Positions 18,910 through 28,286 are shown, counted from the stretch's first letter. The stretch: DNA of 64,000 bases from Streptomyces sp. BK208 (GCF_004364245.1 NZ_SOAV01000012.1:1-64000), one strand, 5' to 3'. Numbers and translations are program-made. The notes: generated by a model not told the origin, from the sequence alone.

Positions 18910-19966
18910 CGTCGCCGGCTCCGCGGCCGACTCCGTGAGCGTCGCCGCGCTCGGGAAGCGGCCGCCCACGCCGTCGCGCGGGCGCTCCCGCAGCGGGTAT
19001 CCGCGGTACGTGGCGGGCAAGCTGGCGGGCGCGGTCGTCTCCCTGCTCGCCGTCCTCGTCACGAGCTTCTTCCTCTTCCGGCTGATCCCCGGTGATCCGG
19101 TGAAGTTCATGACCGGCGGACGCCAGGTCTCGGCCGAGCAGCTCGCCGCGTACAAGGAGGAGTTCGGGCTCGACCTGCCGTTGTGGGAGCAGTTCACGGA
19201 CTACTGCGCCAAGGCGCTGACCGGGGACCTGGGCACGTCGTACCAGTTCCACGCGCCCGTCATGGACAAGATCACCGAGGCGCTGCCGAACACCCTGCTG
19301 CTCACCGGGACGGCCTTCGTGCTCTACACCGCGCTGGGTGTCTTCCTCGGCACCCGCTCGGCGTGGCGGCACGGCGGGCTCGGCGACCGGCTCAACACCG
19401 GTCTGGCGCTGACCCTTTACTCCATCCCGTCCTTCTGGCTGGGGCTGCTGCTCATCATCGTGCTGTCGGTGGGCGTCGACCCGATCCCGGGTCTGTTCCC
19501 GACCGGGGGCATGGAGTCGGGCCGCGAGCAGGGCTTCGCCCACGTGCTCGACGTGGCGCACCATCTCGTCCTGCCGGTGGTGACGCTGGTAGCCGTGGAG
19601 TACGGGCAGACGCTGCTGGTCACCCGGTCGGCGCTGCTGGACGAGATGGGGGGCGACTATCTGACGACCGCGCGGGCCAAGGGACTCAGGGACGACCTCG
19701 TACGGCGCCGGCACGCCGTGCCCAACGCGCTGCTGCCGACCGTGACGCTGGTCTTCGTGAATCTCGGACGGACCGTGGCGGGGGTCATCCTCGTCGAGAC
19801 GGTCTTCTCCTGGCCGGGCCTGGGAGGGCTGTTCTACCAGGCGCTCAGTGTGCCCGATCTCCCGCTGGTGCAGGGGTTGTTCTTCGTGTTCGCCGCCGCG
19901 GTGATCCTGATGAACACGCTGGCCGACCTGTTGTATCCGATGCTCGATCCGAGGGTGGGCCGATGA
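18902..19966 (+). CDS. ABC transporter permease (DppB/OppB type)
   Basis: 354-residue inner permease subunit of a peptide/nickel importer. About six membrane helices start with KLAGAVVSLLAVLVTSFFLFRLIPGDP, the usual DppB-type opening. The EAA-loop region GGDYLTTARAKGLRDDLV contacts the ATPase. The GTG start lies inside the end of the solute-binding protein gene (8-nt overlap) and its stop overlaps the next permease start (ATGA). It works with the partner permease at 19963 and the ATPases that follow. Confidence 0.93.
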   Translation: MSSVAGSAADSVSVAALGKRPPTPSRGRSRSGYPRYVAGKLAGAVVSLLAVLVTSFFLFRLIPGDPVKFMTGGRQVSAEQLAAYKEEFGLDLPLWEQFTDYCAKALTGDLGTSYQFHAPVMDKITEALPNTLLLTGTAFVLYTALGVFLGTRSAWRHGGLGDRLNTGLALTLYSIPSFWLGLLLIIVLSVGVDPIPGLFPTGGMESGREQGFAHVLDVAHHLVLPVVTLVAVEYGQTLLVTRSALLDEMGGDYLTTARAKGLRDDLVRRRHAVPNALLPTVTLVFVNLGRTVAGVILVETVFSWPGLGGLFYQALSVPDLPLVQGLFFVFAAAVILMNTLADLLYPMLDPRVGR

Positions 19967-20904
19967 CCGCCAAGACCACCGAGCCCGCCGAGCCCGCCGT
20001 GAAAGCGAACGCGCCGAGTCCGCGTGCTCTCGCCCGGCGGCGGCGCCGCGCGTCCGCGGCCCGCTTCTGGAGGGAGTACCGCAAGCACCGCGCCGGAGTC
20101 TTCGGGCTGGCCGCGCTGGTGCTGTTCGTGCTCGTGGCGCTGACCGCGCCGCTGACCGTCGGGTCGGACGTGGACAGCGTGACCGACGCGCCCGGGCAGC
20201 CGCTGGAGAGTCCGAGCGGCCGGTTCCCGCTGGGCACCGACCAGTTCGGGCGGAGCCTGCTGGGCCTGCTGGTCTGGGGCTCGCGCGTCTCGCTGCTGGT
20301 CGGGCTGCTCGCGGCGGTGCTGTCGGTGCTCATCGGGGCGCTGATCGGGATCACGGCAGGGCACTTCCGCGGCTGGTACGCCACGGTGATGATGCGGATC
20401 ACGGACTGGTTCCTGGTGATGCCGACGCTGGTGCTCGCGATCGTGCTGGCGACGGTGCTGTCCCGGTCGCTCGGCACCATCGTGCTCGCGATCGGCGTGA
20501 CCACCTGGCCCACCACGGCGCGCCTGGTGCGGGCGCAGACGCTGGCGGTGGAGTCACGGCCGTACATCGAACGGGCGAAGGCGCTCGGGGGCGGGCACTG
20601 GCACATCATGTCGCGGCACGTGCTGCCCAACGTCATGCCGCTGATCCTCGCGCAGACGACGCTGATCATCTCCTCCGCGATCCTGGCCGAGGCGACCCTG
20701 GCCTTCCTCGGGCTCGGGGACCCGACGGTGGTGTCCTGGGGCGGGTTGCTGCAGGACGCGCGGGAGGCGGGTTCGGTGAGTTCCGGCGACTGGTGGTACC
20801 TGGTGCCGCCGGGTGTCGGGATCGCGGTCGTGGCGCTGGCGTTCACGCTGTGCGGGCGCGCGGTGGAGGCCGTTCTCAATCCCAGGCTGGGGGTGTCCCG
20901 TTGA
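19963..20904 (+). CDS. ABC transporter permease (DppC/OppC type)
   Basis: 313-residue second permease subunit. The N-terminus is basic and cytoplasmic. The first helix is followed by the DppC hallmark FPLGTDQFGRSLLGLLVWGSRVSL, more helices and the EAA loop YIERAKALGGGHWHIMSRHVLPN. The ATG start overlaps the previous stop by 4 nt and the stop overlaps the TTG start of the first ATPase (TTGA). Confidence 0.93.
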   Translation: MTAKTTEPAEPAVKANAPSPRALARRRRRASAARFWREYRKHRAGVFGLAALVLFVLVALTAPLTVGSDVDSVTDAPGQPLESPSGRFPLGTDQFGRSLLGLLVWGSRVSLLVGLLAAVLSVLIGALIGITAGHFRGWYATVMMRITDWFLVMPTLVLAIVLATVLSRSLGTIVLAIGVTTWPTTARLVRAQTLAVESRPYIERAKALGGGHWHIMSRHVLPNVMPLILAQTTLIISSAILAEATLAFLGLGDPTVVSWGGLLQDAREAGSVSSGDWWYLVPPGVGIAVVALAFTLCGRAVEAVLNPRLGVSR

Positions 20905-22100
20905 GTCTGCTGGAGGTCCGGGACCTGGAGGTGACGTATCCGGGCGGCGCGGCCGCGGTGCGCGGGGTCGACCTGACGCTGGAGGCGGGCGAGAAGCTCG
21001 GCATCGCGGGCGAGTCCGGCTGCGGCAAGTCCACGCTGGCACTGTCGCTGCTGCGGCTGCTGCCGCCGGGCGCGCGGGTCGGCGGGGAGATCCTGCTGGA
21101 CGGCGAGGACGTGCTCACGATGAAGTGGGGCCGGCTGCGGGCGGTCCGGTGGGCGGGGGCGTCGATCGTCTTCCAGGGCGCCATGCACTCCCTGAACGCC
21201 GTCCACCGCATCGGTGACCAGATCGCCGAGCCGATCCTGCTGCACCGCAGGGCCACCCCGGCGGGGGCGCGCAAGCGGGCCGGGGAGCTGCTGGAGCAGG
21301 TGGGGCTGCCGGCCGCCCGGGCGAGTGCCTACCCGCACGAGCTGTCGGGCGGCCAGCGGCAGCGGGTGATGATCGCGATGGCGCTGGCCTGCGACCCGCG
21401 TCTGATCGTCGCCGACGAGCCGACCACCGCGCTCGACGTGATGATCCAGGCGCAGATCCTGCGGCTGATCGAGGGTCTGGTGGGCGAGCAGGACGTCGGC
21501 CTGATCATGATCAGTCACGACCTGGCCGTGCTGGCCGACACCTGCGACCGGCTGGCGGTGATGTACGCGGGCCGGGTGGTCGAGGAGGGCCCGGCCCGGC
21601 AGGTCTACGACGACGCCCGGCATCCCTACGGCCGGGCCCTGTCCGGGGCGTTCCCGAGGATCGGCGACCCGGCCTCGCGGTTCGCGCCGCGCGGACTGCC
21701 CGGTGATCCGCCCGACCCGGCGGCAGTACCCTCCGGGTGCGCGTTCCACCCGCGCTGCCCGGTCGCCCTGGACCTCTGCGCCACCGAGGACCAGGCGTTG
21801 CGGACGGCGGGCGCGGGGCGCCGGGCGGCGTGCGTGCACGTGGGGGCGGACGGCTCCGGGACACCGGGCGGCGGCGCCGCTGCCGGTGGCGGGGAGCCGG
21901 ACGGCGACGGCGGGAAGGGCGGTGACGCCCGGGAGGGCGGCAGCGGAACGCCCGGCGTGGACGCCGGACCGGTCGCCGCCGACGACCGTACGGGTGCGAC
22001 CGCCGACGACCGTACGGGTGCGGGCGGCGAGGACCGTACGGGTGCGGCCGGCGGTGTCCCGTCCGCGCAGGACGACGGAGTGAGGAGCAGCACCCCATGA
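20901..22100 (+). CDS. ABC transporter ATPase (DppD/OppD type)
   Basis: 399-residue ATPase energising the importer. Walker A GESGCGKST is at 37-45, the signature is LSGGQRQRV and Walker B is LIVADEPTTALD. The oligopeptide-type C-terminal region CAFHPRCPVALDLC is present. The TTG start is supported by the 4-nt overlap with the permease and by the usual SLLEVRDLEV opening. After the conserved part there is an odd tail of about 100 residues rich in Gly, Asp and Ala, containing three DRTGA repeats encoded by 24-bp direct repeats. Its stop overlaps the next ATPase start (ATGA). Confidence 0.92.
   Translation: MSLLEVRDLEVTYPGGAAAVRGVDLTLEAGEKLGIAGESGCGKSTLALSLLRLLPPGARVGGEILLDGEDVLTMKWGRLRAVRWAGASIVFQGAMHSLNAVHRIGDQIAEPILLHRRATPAGARKRAGELLEQVGLPAARASAYPHELSGGQRQRVMIAMALACDPRLIVADEPTTALDVMIQAQILRLIEGLVGEQDVGLIMISHDLAVLADTCDRLAVMYAGRVVEEGPARQVYDDARHPYGRALSGAFPRIGDPASRFAPRGLPGDPPDPAAVPSGCAFHPRCPVALDLCATEDQALRTAGAGRRAACVHVGADGSGTPGGGAAAGGGEPDGDGGKGGDAREGGSGTPGVDAGPVAADDRTGATADDRTGAGGEDRTGAAGGVPSAQDDGVRSSTP
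21981..22052 (+). repeat. 24-bp tandem repeat, three copies, in ATPase tail
   Basis: Three 24-bp units (21981-22004, 22005-22028, 22029-22052) share GACCGTACGGGTGCG. They keep frame and encode repeated DRTGA peptides in the C-terminal tail of the DppD-type ATPase. Confidence 0.9.
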
Positions 22101-23140
22101 GCAGCACCACGTCAGGCGACGCGTCGCACCCCACGGCCGGTACCGCGCCGCCGCTGCTGAGCGTCCGGGGGCTGCACGTCACCTTTCCCGGGCGGCACGG
22201 GGCCGCCGCCGCGCGGGCCGTGGACGGGGTCGACCTCGACATCGGGCGCGGTGAGATCGTCGCGCTGGTCGGGGAGTCGGGCTGCGGCAAGACGACCCTC
22301 GCCCGTTCGCTGCTCGGCCTGGTCCGGCCGAGCGGGGGGCGCGTCACCTTCGACGGTGCCCCCCTCGCGTACTCCGCCCGGGCACTCAAGGCGTACCGCA
22401 GGCGGGCGCAGCTGGTCCTGCAGGATCCGAGCGGCTCGCTGAACCCGCGGCACACGGTGTACGACATCGTCGCCGAGGGCCTGCGCATCCACGGCCACGC
22501 CGGGGACGAACGGACGGCGGTCGCCGAGGCGCTGGCGCGGGCCGGGCTGCGGCCTCCGGAGCGCTTCTTCCTGCGCTACCCGCACGAGCTGTCCGGTGGC
22601 CAGCGCCAGCGCGTCGTCATCGCGGGCGCGCTGGTGCTGCGGCCCGAACTCCTCGTCGCCGACGAGCCGGTGGCCTCCCTCGACGCGTCGGTGCGCGGCG
22701 AGATCCTGGCGCTGCTGCTGCGGCTGCGGGCCGAGCTGGGCCTGTCCGCGCTGGTGGTGACCCACGACCTGGGGCTGGCCTGGAACATCGCCGACCGGGT
22801 CGCGGTGATGTACCTCGGCCGGATCGTCGAGACGGGGTCGGTGGAGCAGGTCCTGACGGCGCCCCGGCACCCGTACACCCGGGCGCTGCTGTCCGTGCTT
22901 CCGGAGGCGCCCGGCACCCCGGTCGTGCTCACCGGTGAGCCGCCGGACCCGTCGTACGTGCCCGGCGGCTGCCGCTTCCACGTCCGCTGCCCGGTCCTTG
23001 CGGGGGGCGAGGCCGAGCGCGCCGGTGTCGCGGACGCCTGCCGGAACCAGGAGCTGGAGATCCTGCGCGGCGGCGACGAGTCGCAGGTCGCCTGTCACTG
23101 GGCCCGGGCGGAGCGGCCCACGGCCGGGCGTCCCGTCTGA
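22097..23140 (+). CDS. ABC transporter ATPase (DppF/OppF type)
   Basis: 347-residue second ATPase of the importer. It has Walker A GESGCGKTT, signature LSGGQRQRV, Walker B LLVADEPVASLD and the C-terminal cysteine segment CRFHVRCPV typical of oligopeptide/dipeptide ATPases. The ATG overlaps the preceding stop (ATGA). It is the last gene of the five-gene operon and converges on ribF. Confidence 0.93.
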   Translation: MSSTTSGDASHPTAGTAPPLLSVRGLHVTFPGRHGAAAARAVDGVDLDIGRGEIVALVGESGCGKTTLARSLLGLVRPSGGRVTFDGAPLAYSARALKAYRRRAQLVLQDPSGSLNPRHTVYDIVAEGLRIHGHAGDERTAVAEALARAGLRPPERFFLRYPHELSGGQRQRVVIAGALVLRPELLVADEPVASLDASVRGEILALLLRLRAELGLSALVVTHDLGLAWNIADRVAVMYLGRIVETGSVEQVLTAPRHPYTRALLSVLPEAPGTPVVLTGEPPDPSYVPGGCRFHVRCPVLAGGEAERAGVADACRNQELEILRGGDESQVACHWARAERPTAGRPV

Positions 23141-23156
23141 CGCCGAGGACGGGACG
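23129..23156. terminator. Hairpin between the ABC operon and ribF
   Basis: Perfect 9-bp stem CGTCCCGTC (23129-23137) with GACGGGACG (23148-23156) and a 10-nt loop that contains the ABC operon stop codon. It lies between convergent genes. Confidence 0.5.
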
Positions 23157-23158
23157 GT

Positions 23159-23222
23159 GCCGTCAGGCCCTCGGGGCGTCCGCCCTGGTGGCCGTTAGGC
23201 CCTCGGGGCGTCCGCCCCGGTG
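23159..23222. repeat. 32-bp tandem duplication across the ribF stop
   Basis: Two adjacent 32-bp units (23159-23190 and 23191-23222) differ at two positions. The right unit contains the ribF stop codon and last codons. The left unit is a non-coding copy just downstream. Confidence 0.92.
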
Positions 23223-24151
23223 ATCTCGCGGCACCTGTCCACGTCCTCGGCCATCTGCACGAGGAGCGCGTCCAGCGTCTCGAACCTCGCCTGCCCGCGG
23301 ACGAAGGCCACGAAGTCCACGGCGACGTGCAGGCCGTACAGCTCGAGGTCCACGCGGTCGATGGCGTAGGCCTCGACGGTGCGCTCGGTCCCCTCGAACT
23401 GCGGGTTGGTGCCGACGGAGATCGCGGCCGGCATGGCCTCGCCCTGGGCGTGCAGCCAGCCGGCGTAGACGCCGTCGGCCGGAATCGCGGTGTGCGGGAG
23501 GGTCTCGACGTTGGCCGTCGGGAAGCCCATCTCGCGGCCTCGCTGGGCACCGCGCACGACCACGCCCTCCACGCGGTGCGGGCGGCCCAGGATCTCGGCG
23601 GCGCCCGCCACGTCGCCCTCGGCGACCAGGCGGCGGGTCAGGGTGGAGGAGAACGGCTCGCCGCCGCCCGCCTCGCCGGTGACGAACAGGTCGACGACCT
23701 CGACCTCGAAGTCGTAGACCTTGCCCTGCTCGACGAGGAAGTCCACGGTGCCGGCGGCCTTGTGGCCGAAGCGGAAGTTGGGGCCCTCGACGACGGCCTT
23801 GGCGCGCAGCCGGTCGACCAGGACCTTGACCACGAAGTCGGCCGGGGAGAGCTTCGAGAACTCCTTGGTGAAGGGGAGGATCAGCACCGCGTCCACGCCC
23901 AGGTCGGCCATCAGTTCGGCCCGGCGGTGGTGCGGGGCGAGCAGCGGGGGGTGGCTGCCGGGGCGGACGACCTCGCTGGGGTGCGGGTCGAAGGTGACGA
24001 CGACGGCGGGGACGCCCAGCTCGCGGGCGCGGTCCACGGCGTGCCTGATGATCAGCTGGTGCCCGCGGTGGACACCGTCGTAGGAGCCGATGGTGACGAC
24101 GCTGCGTCCCCAGTCCTCGGGGATGTCCTCCAAGCCACGCCAGCGCTGCAC
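23195..24151 (-). CDS. ribF: Bifunctional riboflavin kinase / FAD synthetase
   Basis: Converts riboflavin to FMN and FMN to FAD. 318 aa. The N-terminal nucleotidyltransferase domain has GSYDGVHRGH at 22-31, the family GxFDGxHxGH motif with Tyr for Phe. The C-terminal riboflavin kinase domain (about 185-310) has GFPTANVE, GVYAGW and GTNPQFEGTERTVEAY. The last codons lie in a 32-bp tandem duplication. It is the last gene of the leftward translation block. A 9-bp repeat (three copies of TCCNTGGTK type) lies in its leader at 24172-24198. Confidence 0.96.
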   Translation of the reverse strand: MQRWRGLEDIPEDWGRSVVTIGSYDGVHRGHQLIIRHAVDRARELGVPAVVVTFDPHPSEVVRPGSHPPLLAPHHRRAELMADLGVDAVLILPFTKEFSKLSPADFVVKVLVDRLRAKAVVEGPNFRFGHKAAGTVDFLVEQGKVYDFEVEVVDLFVTGEAGGGEPFSSTLTRRLVAEGDVAGAAEILGRPHRVEGVVVRGAQRGREMGFPTANVETLPHTAIPADGVYAGWLHAQGEAMPAAISVGTNPQFEGTERTVEAYAIDRVDLELYGLHVAVDFVAFVRGQARFETLDALLVQMAEDVDRCREITGADAPRA

Positions 24152-24317
24152 TGTGTCCGCTCCTCGGTGCTTCCGTGGTTTCCATGGTTTCCGTGGTGAC
24201 CCTTACGCAGGACTAAGGGTGCCATGCCGTACGGCTCCCGCCCGCATCGGCGTCGGTGCTGTGACCGGGTGCACGCCGCCGGGAGCCCCGGAGTCGGGAC
24301 CGGGGCCAGGGCCGGGG

Positions 24318-27300
24318 TCAGGCGGGGACGCGGACACCCGCCAGGTGCTCGATCGTGCGGCGGGTGCTCGGACCCACCAGCGCCGCCCAGTCCTCGGGTG
24401 CGTGGCGGAGCCAGCCGGTCAGGCGGGTGGCGAACCCCGGGAGGTGGCGGGCCAGGTCGACGAGGCCCCGGTCGAAGCGGGTGGCACCGTCCGGAGTGCG
24501 GACGAGGAGCCGGCCGGTGCGGTGGACGAGGGCGCGCAGCTCCGCTCGGTCGCACCGGACGGCCGCGTGCAGCAGGGCGTCCAGGACGGCGGGTTCGTGC
24601 TCGTGGGTGAACAGGTGCTCCCGCAGCGTGCGGCGAACCGGAGCGCCGGCCGTGGCCCCGTCCGCGGCGAGGATGCCGGCGAGCGCGGCCCGCGCGGGCT
24701 CGGGTCCGTCGTCCAGGAGACGGGTGACCAGCGGGAGGAGTACGGCGTGGGGGTCGGGGTCCCGGTCCAGACGGCGGTCGACGTACGCGGCCAGGTGCCC
24801 GGCGGTCTCGGGACGCTCCGCCACGGCCCGACCGACGACGGCGGCCACCCGGCCGGCCAGTGCGGGTGTGGTGGCGTCGGCGAGCCCGCGCAGCGCCTCA
24901 CCGGCGTCAGGGCCCGGCAGCCGCACCCGGAAGGCTTCCAGGACGGGCCCGGGGTGGGTCGGCAGGGCGGCGGCCACCGCGCTCGGCGGGAGGTACGGGT
25001 CACCCGCGGCGAAGTGGTCCAAGGCGCTGGGGAGGTGGCGGTCGCGGCAGCCCGGGTCCTGGACGAGCAGGGCGAGCGCGCCACCGCGCAGGGGGCTGCC
25101 GGAGGGCCCGGCGAGCAGCACCAGGGCGGCGTGGCGGAGCAGGGCGCGGTCGGCGCCGGTGCGGGCGTGCGGGGCGGTGCGCAGACCGTGGGTGACCGCG
25201 GCGGCCTGCCGATCCGGACGCTCGTCGCGGGCCCAGCGCTCCACGGCTCGGCACAGCGCCGACGGCTCCTCCTCGGCCAGGACCGCGAGCAGTTCGTCGG
25301 CGCGTCGGTGGGCGCTGTCGGCGAGCGCCTCGGTGAGGCCGTCCAGGCCGCGGTGGCGGTGGGTGTGCAGCAGCGCCTGCGCGGCCGTCGCGACAGTGGC
25401 GTGCGGGGCGGCGGGCAGCGGCCGCTCGTCGTCGAACCAGCGGACGAGCAGCGGTTGTACGGCCGCGGGGTCGTCGGTGAGCAGCCCGGCCACGGTGTCG
25501 AGGTGGCGGGGGCCGGGCTCGTGCGGAGGGCCGTCGGCGAGGACGAGGCGGCGCAGCAGGTCCAGGCGGACGGCCCCGGGCAGCCGCAGGGCCGTCCAGA
25601 AGCCGGGCCCGAAGACCCGGGGTGAGCGGTGCCCTTCCCCGCCCCGCTCCGCGATGCCGTCGGCGAGCAGCCGCAGCACCTCGGTGTACGGCGTCGCGTC
25701 CGGTACCCGGGTCAGCACCTCGGCGAGCAGCCGGGCGGCCCACCAGGAGTGCGGGTCGAGGTCGAGGGCGTGCACCAGCTCTTCGAGGGTCAGGGCGAGT
25801 TGCGGGACGCCGTGCTGACGGGCGAGGAGCAGGAGTGCCTCGACGACGGAGCCGACGCGGTGGTGCGGGACGGGGAGGGTGCGCGTGCCCGGGGGTGGGG
25901 TGTCCCGGCGGTGGACGAGGGCGCGCAGGGCCCCGTCCAGGTCGAGGTGGACGCCCTGGATCCAGTCGGCCAGCTCCTCGTGCGCGAAGCGGTAGCCGCT
26001 GCCCGCGGGGGTGAAGAGCCCCTCGGCGAGCACGGCCGGCGCCCAGCCGGTGCCGCCGCCCAGCCGGGCCGGGGCCGGTCCCCACGGGAAGAGCGCCTCG
26101 AAGGACTCCCGGTCCAGTCCGCCCTGCCCGGGTCCGAGACTGCGCCGGGCCGCCTCGTGGACCTGCCCGGAGACCTTCGCGGCGAGCCTGCGCACGGCGG
26201 AGCCGTGCAGGCCGTTCTCCCCGGCCAGGCGGGTCGCGACGCGCAGGCACATCAGGTCCAGGTACGCGGCGAACACCGCGTCCCGGGTGACGGTCGCGGG
26301 GGCCGGAGGGCCGGGGAGGGCGGCGTGGACCTCCGCGAGCAGGCGGAGGGTGAGGGGATGCCTCGCGTCCGGGTCCGTCAGGGCACCTTCCGGTACCCGG
26401 TACCGCGCGCGGGCTTCACGGGCCTCGTCCTCGGCCAGGTCGCCGAGGCGGACACAGGGCGGCAGCCCGGCGCCTCCGGAGCGCGCGGTGGCCCCGGACC
26501 CGGCGGGCCCCGGTTCGGCGACCGCCGGTCCGGGACGGGGGGCCGTCGAACGGGGACGGGGGGCCGCCGGTCGGGGGGCGGGGCCCGCCGGCCCCGGCGC
26601 GAGGCCCGCGGCGGCCACCGGGGACAGCGCTTCCGGCCGCCACGCTCCGCCGGCGGCCGCGGTACCCCCGAACCCGGCGGGCAACGGTTCGGCGGCTCCC
26701 GGACCAGGGGCGGAGCCCGCCGGCCCCCGCGCAACGCCAGCCGCCGCAACCCCGGACAACCCCTCCCGCCAGCCCGCGTCCCCGGCACCCGCGGTGCCCC
26801 CGAGGCCGGTGGGCACCCTCCTGGCGAGAGACCCCCGGGGCGGCGGCACTTCGCTCGCCCGCGCGGACGTCCGCGCCGCGGTCTCCCGACCGGACGGCGG
26901 CATGCCGATGGCCCGAGGCGCAGACGGCGCCCCCGCGACCGCCCCGTACAGCAGCTCCCTCGGGAACTCCGCCCCCGCGTGCTCCCAGTACTCCGCACGG
27001 CAGGCCACCACGAGCCGGGCCTCGGTCTCCCGCAGCCAGGCCGCCGTGCCCTCGGTCCACTCGGGCAGGCGGTGGGCCAGGACCGGCGGCATCTCCTCGG
27101 GACCGTCGAGGAGGACCAGGAGGGGCCGGCCGGCGGCGCGGGCCAGGTGGGCGAGGCGTTCCGGAGTGGTGTCGCCGAGGTCGGCGGGGCGGGCGACGTC
27201 CGGTGCCGCGACGAGACGGGCGGCCCTGGCCAGCGTCCGGCGGGCCGCGTCCGCCAGCGACATGTCGTCGTCACGTAGATCGGCCCCGCGCAGCCACAGC

Positions 27301-28286
27301 GTGGGGGCCGCGTCCGTCCCCCCGGCGCGGCGGGCGGCGAGGGCCGCGAGCTCGGTCGTACGGCCGCTGCCCGGCGCGCCGACCAGACCCAGCACCCGGG
27401 CGGGGCTCGCGGCGAAGGCGGCGAACTCGCGGGCCGTCCCCGCGCGTTCGACCGGTGCCACGGCGCCCGGACCGCCGCATGTCCCGGCGGCGGGCCCCCC
27501 GTCCGTGACCGTGGTCGTCGTGAGGGCGAGCACGCCGGCCAGGTTGAGGTCGGCGCCGTACGCCGGGACCGTCGCCGCGTTCTCGGCGAGCAGGTCGGCG
27601 AGCGGACCGGGGGCCGCGCGGCGCAGCGCCACGGCGAAACCGACGTCGCTGTGGCCGGAGCTGAGCGCGGTGCCGAGGACGCCGACGACGGCGCCGGTCG
27701 TCACGTCGAGCACGGGTCCGCCCGCCGCGCCGCCGCCCAGCCGCAGGGCGTCCCGTCCGCAGGTGCCGACGGCCAGTTCGAGGGCGTCGCCGAGGACGTG
27801 GAAGCGGTCGGTGGCCGTGTAGGTGACGTCGGTGACGCCGAGGACCCGGGCCTCGCGCCAGCCGCCGGCGGCGATGCGGACGTAGGTACCGGACTCGACG
27901 CGCTCCCGCGTGGTGAGGGGCAGCGGGGCGACTCCGAGGCCCTCGGTGCGCACGAGGGCCAGACCGAGCTCGGGCAGCGGGGTCACGTCGGCGGCTGCCA
28001 CGACGCGGCGGCGGTCCCCGGCGGTGCTCAGGACCAGCCGGGTCAGGCCGTCGACCGCCTCGTGGCTGGTGAGCACCGTGCCGTGGTGGTCGGCGACGAA
28101 CCCGGTGCCGCGGGGGCGCCCGGCCAGGTCGTGGACGCGGACGAGGGCGGCGTCGAGCACCGCGCTCCCCACCGTGTCGGCCCCCCGGACGGCCGGAGGT
28201 CCGCCCCGCGCCTCCCGGAAGCCGTTTCCCGGCCGCTCCCCCGCCCTGCCGCCCGACGCCTCCCGGGACCGGTTCCGCGACGCCAT
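24318..28286 (-). CDS. Degenerate trypsin-like domain fused to P-loop NTPase
   Basis: 1322 aa. Residues about 38-230 resemble a trypsin/HtrA-type protease: TGFVADHHGTVLTSHEAV keeps the histidine (H75). The aspartate position reads LGLALV (G108) and the GDSGGP position reads GAAGGP (A188), so two of three catalytic residues are missing. Residues about 295-640 look like a STAND/NACHT-type NTPase, with GAPGSGRTT at 303-311 (Arg for the Walker lysine), Walker B LLVLLDG near 389-395 and ACRAEYWE. A Gly/Ala/Pro-rich insertion of about 180 residues splits that domain. The rest is an alpha-helical repeat-like region. It sits between truB and ribF, leftward. I infer a sensor or signalling protein, not an active protease. 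Confidence 0.7.
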   Translation of the reverse strand: MASRNRSREASGGRAGERPGNGFREARGGPPAVRGADTVGSAVLDAALVRVHDLAGRPRGTGFVADHHGTVLTSHEAVDGLTRLVLSTAGDRRRVVAAADVTPLPELGLALVRTEGLGVAPLPLTTRERVESGTYVRIAAGGWREARVLGVTDVTYTATDRFHVLGDALELAVGTCGRDALRLGGGAAGGPVLDVTTGAVVGVLGTALSSGHSDVGFAVALRRAAPGPLADLLAENAATVPAYGADLNLAGVLALTTTTVTDGGPAAGTCGGPGAVAPVERAGTAREFAAFAASPARVLGLVGAPGSGRTTELAALAARRAGGTDAAPTLWLRGADLRDDDMSLADAARRTLARAARLVAAPDVARPADLGDTTPERLAHLARAAGRPLLVLLDGPEEMPPVLAHRLPEWTEGTAAWLRETEARLVVACRAEYWEHAGAEFPRELLYGAVAGAPSAPRAIGMPPSGRETAARTSARASEVPPPRGSLARRVPTGLGGTAGAGDAGWREGLSGVAAAGVARGPAGSAPGPGAAEPLPAGFGGTAAAGGAWRPEALSPVAAAGLAPGPAGPAPRPAAPRPRSTAPRPGPAVAEPGPAGSGATARSGGAGLPPCVRLGDLAEDEAREARARYRVPEGALTDPDARHPLTLRLLAEVHAALPGPPAPATVTRDAVFAAYLDLMCLRVATRLAGENGLHGSAVRRLAAKVSGQVHEAARRSLGPGQGGLDRESFEALFPWGPAPARLGGGTGWAPAVLAEGLFTPAGSGYRFAHEELADWIQGVHLDLDGALRALVHRRDTPPPGTRTLPVPHHRVGSVVEALLLLARQHGVPQLALTLEELVHALDLDPHSWWAARLLAEVLTRVPDATPYTEVLRLLADGIAERGGEGHRSPRVFGPGFWTALRLPGAVRLDLLRRLVLADGPPHEPGPRHLDTVAGLLTDDPAAVQPLLVRWFDDERPLPAAPHATVATAAQALLHTHRHRGLDGLTEALADSAHRRADELLAVLAEEEPSALCRAVERWARDERPDRQAAAVTHGLRTAPHARTGADRALLRHAALVLLAGPSGSPLRGGALALLVQDPGCRDRHLPSALDHFAAGDPYLPPSAVAAALPTHPGPVLEAFRVRLPGPDAGEALRGLADATTPALAGRVAAVVGRAVAERPETAGHLAAYVDRRLDRDPDPHAVLLPLVTRLLDDGPEPARAALAGILAADGATAGAPVRRTLREHLFTHEHEPAVLDALLHAAVRCDRAELRALVHRTGRLLVRTPDGATRFDRGLVDLARHLPGFATRLTGWLRHAPEDWAALVGPSTRRTIEHLAGVRVPA

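Noticed and set aside
24318..28286. Active HtrA/trypsin-like protease
   Set aside because: The serine and aspartate positions are Ala and Gly; only the histidine remains.
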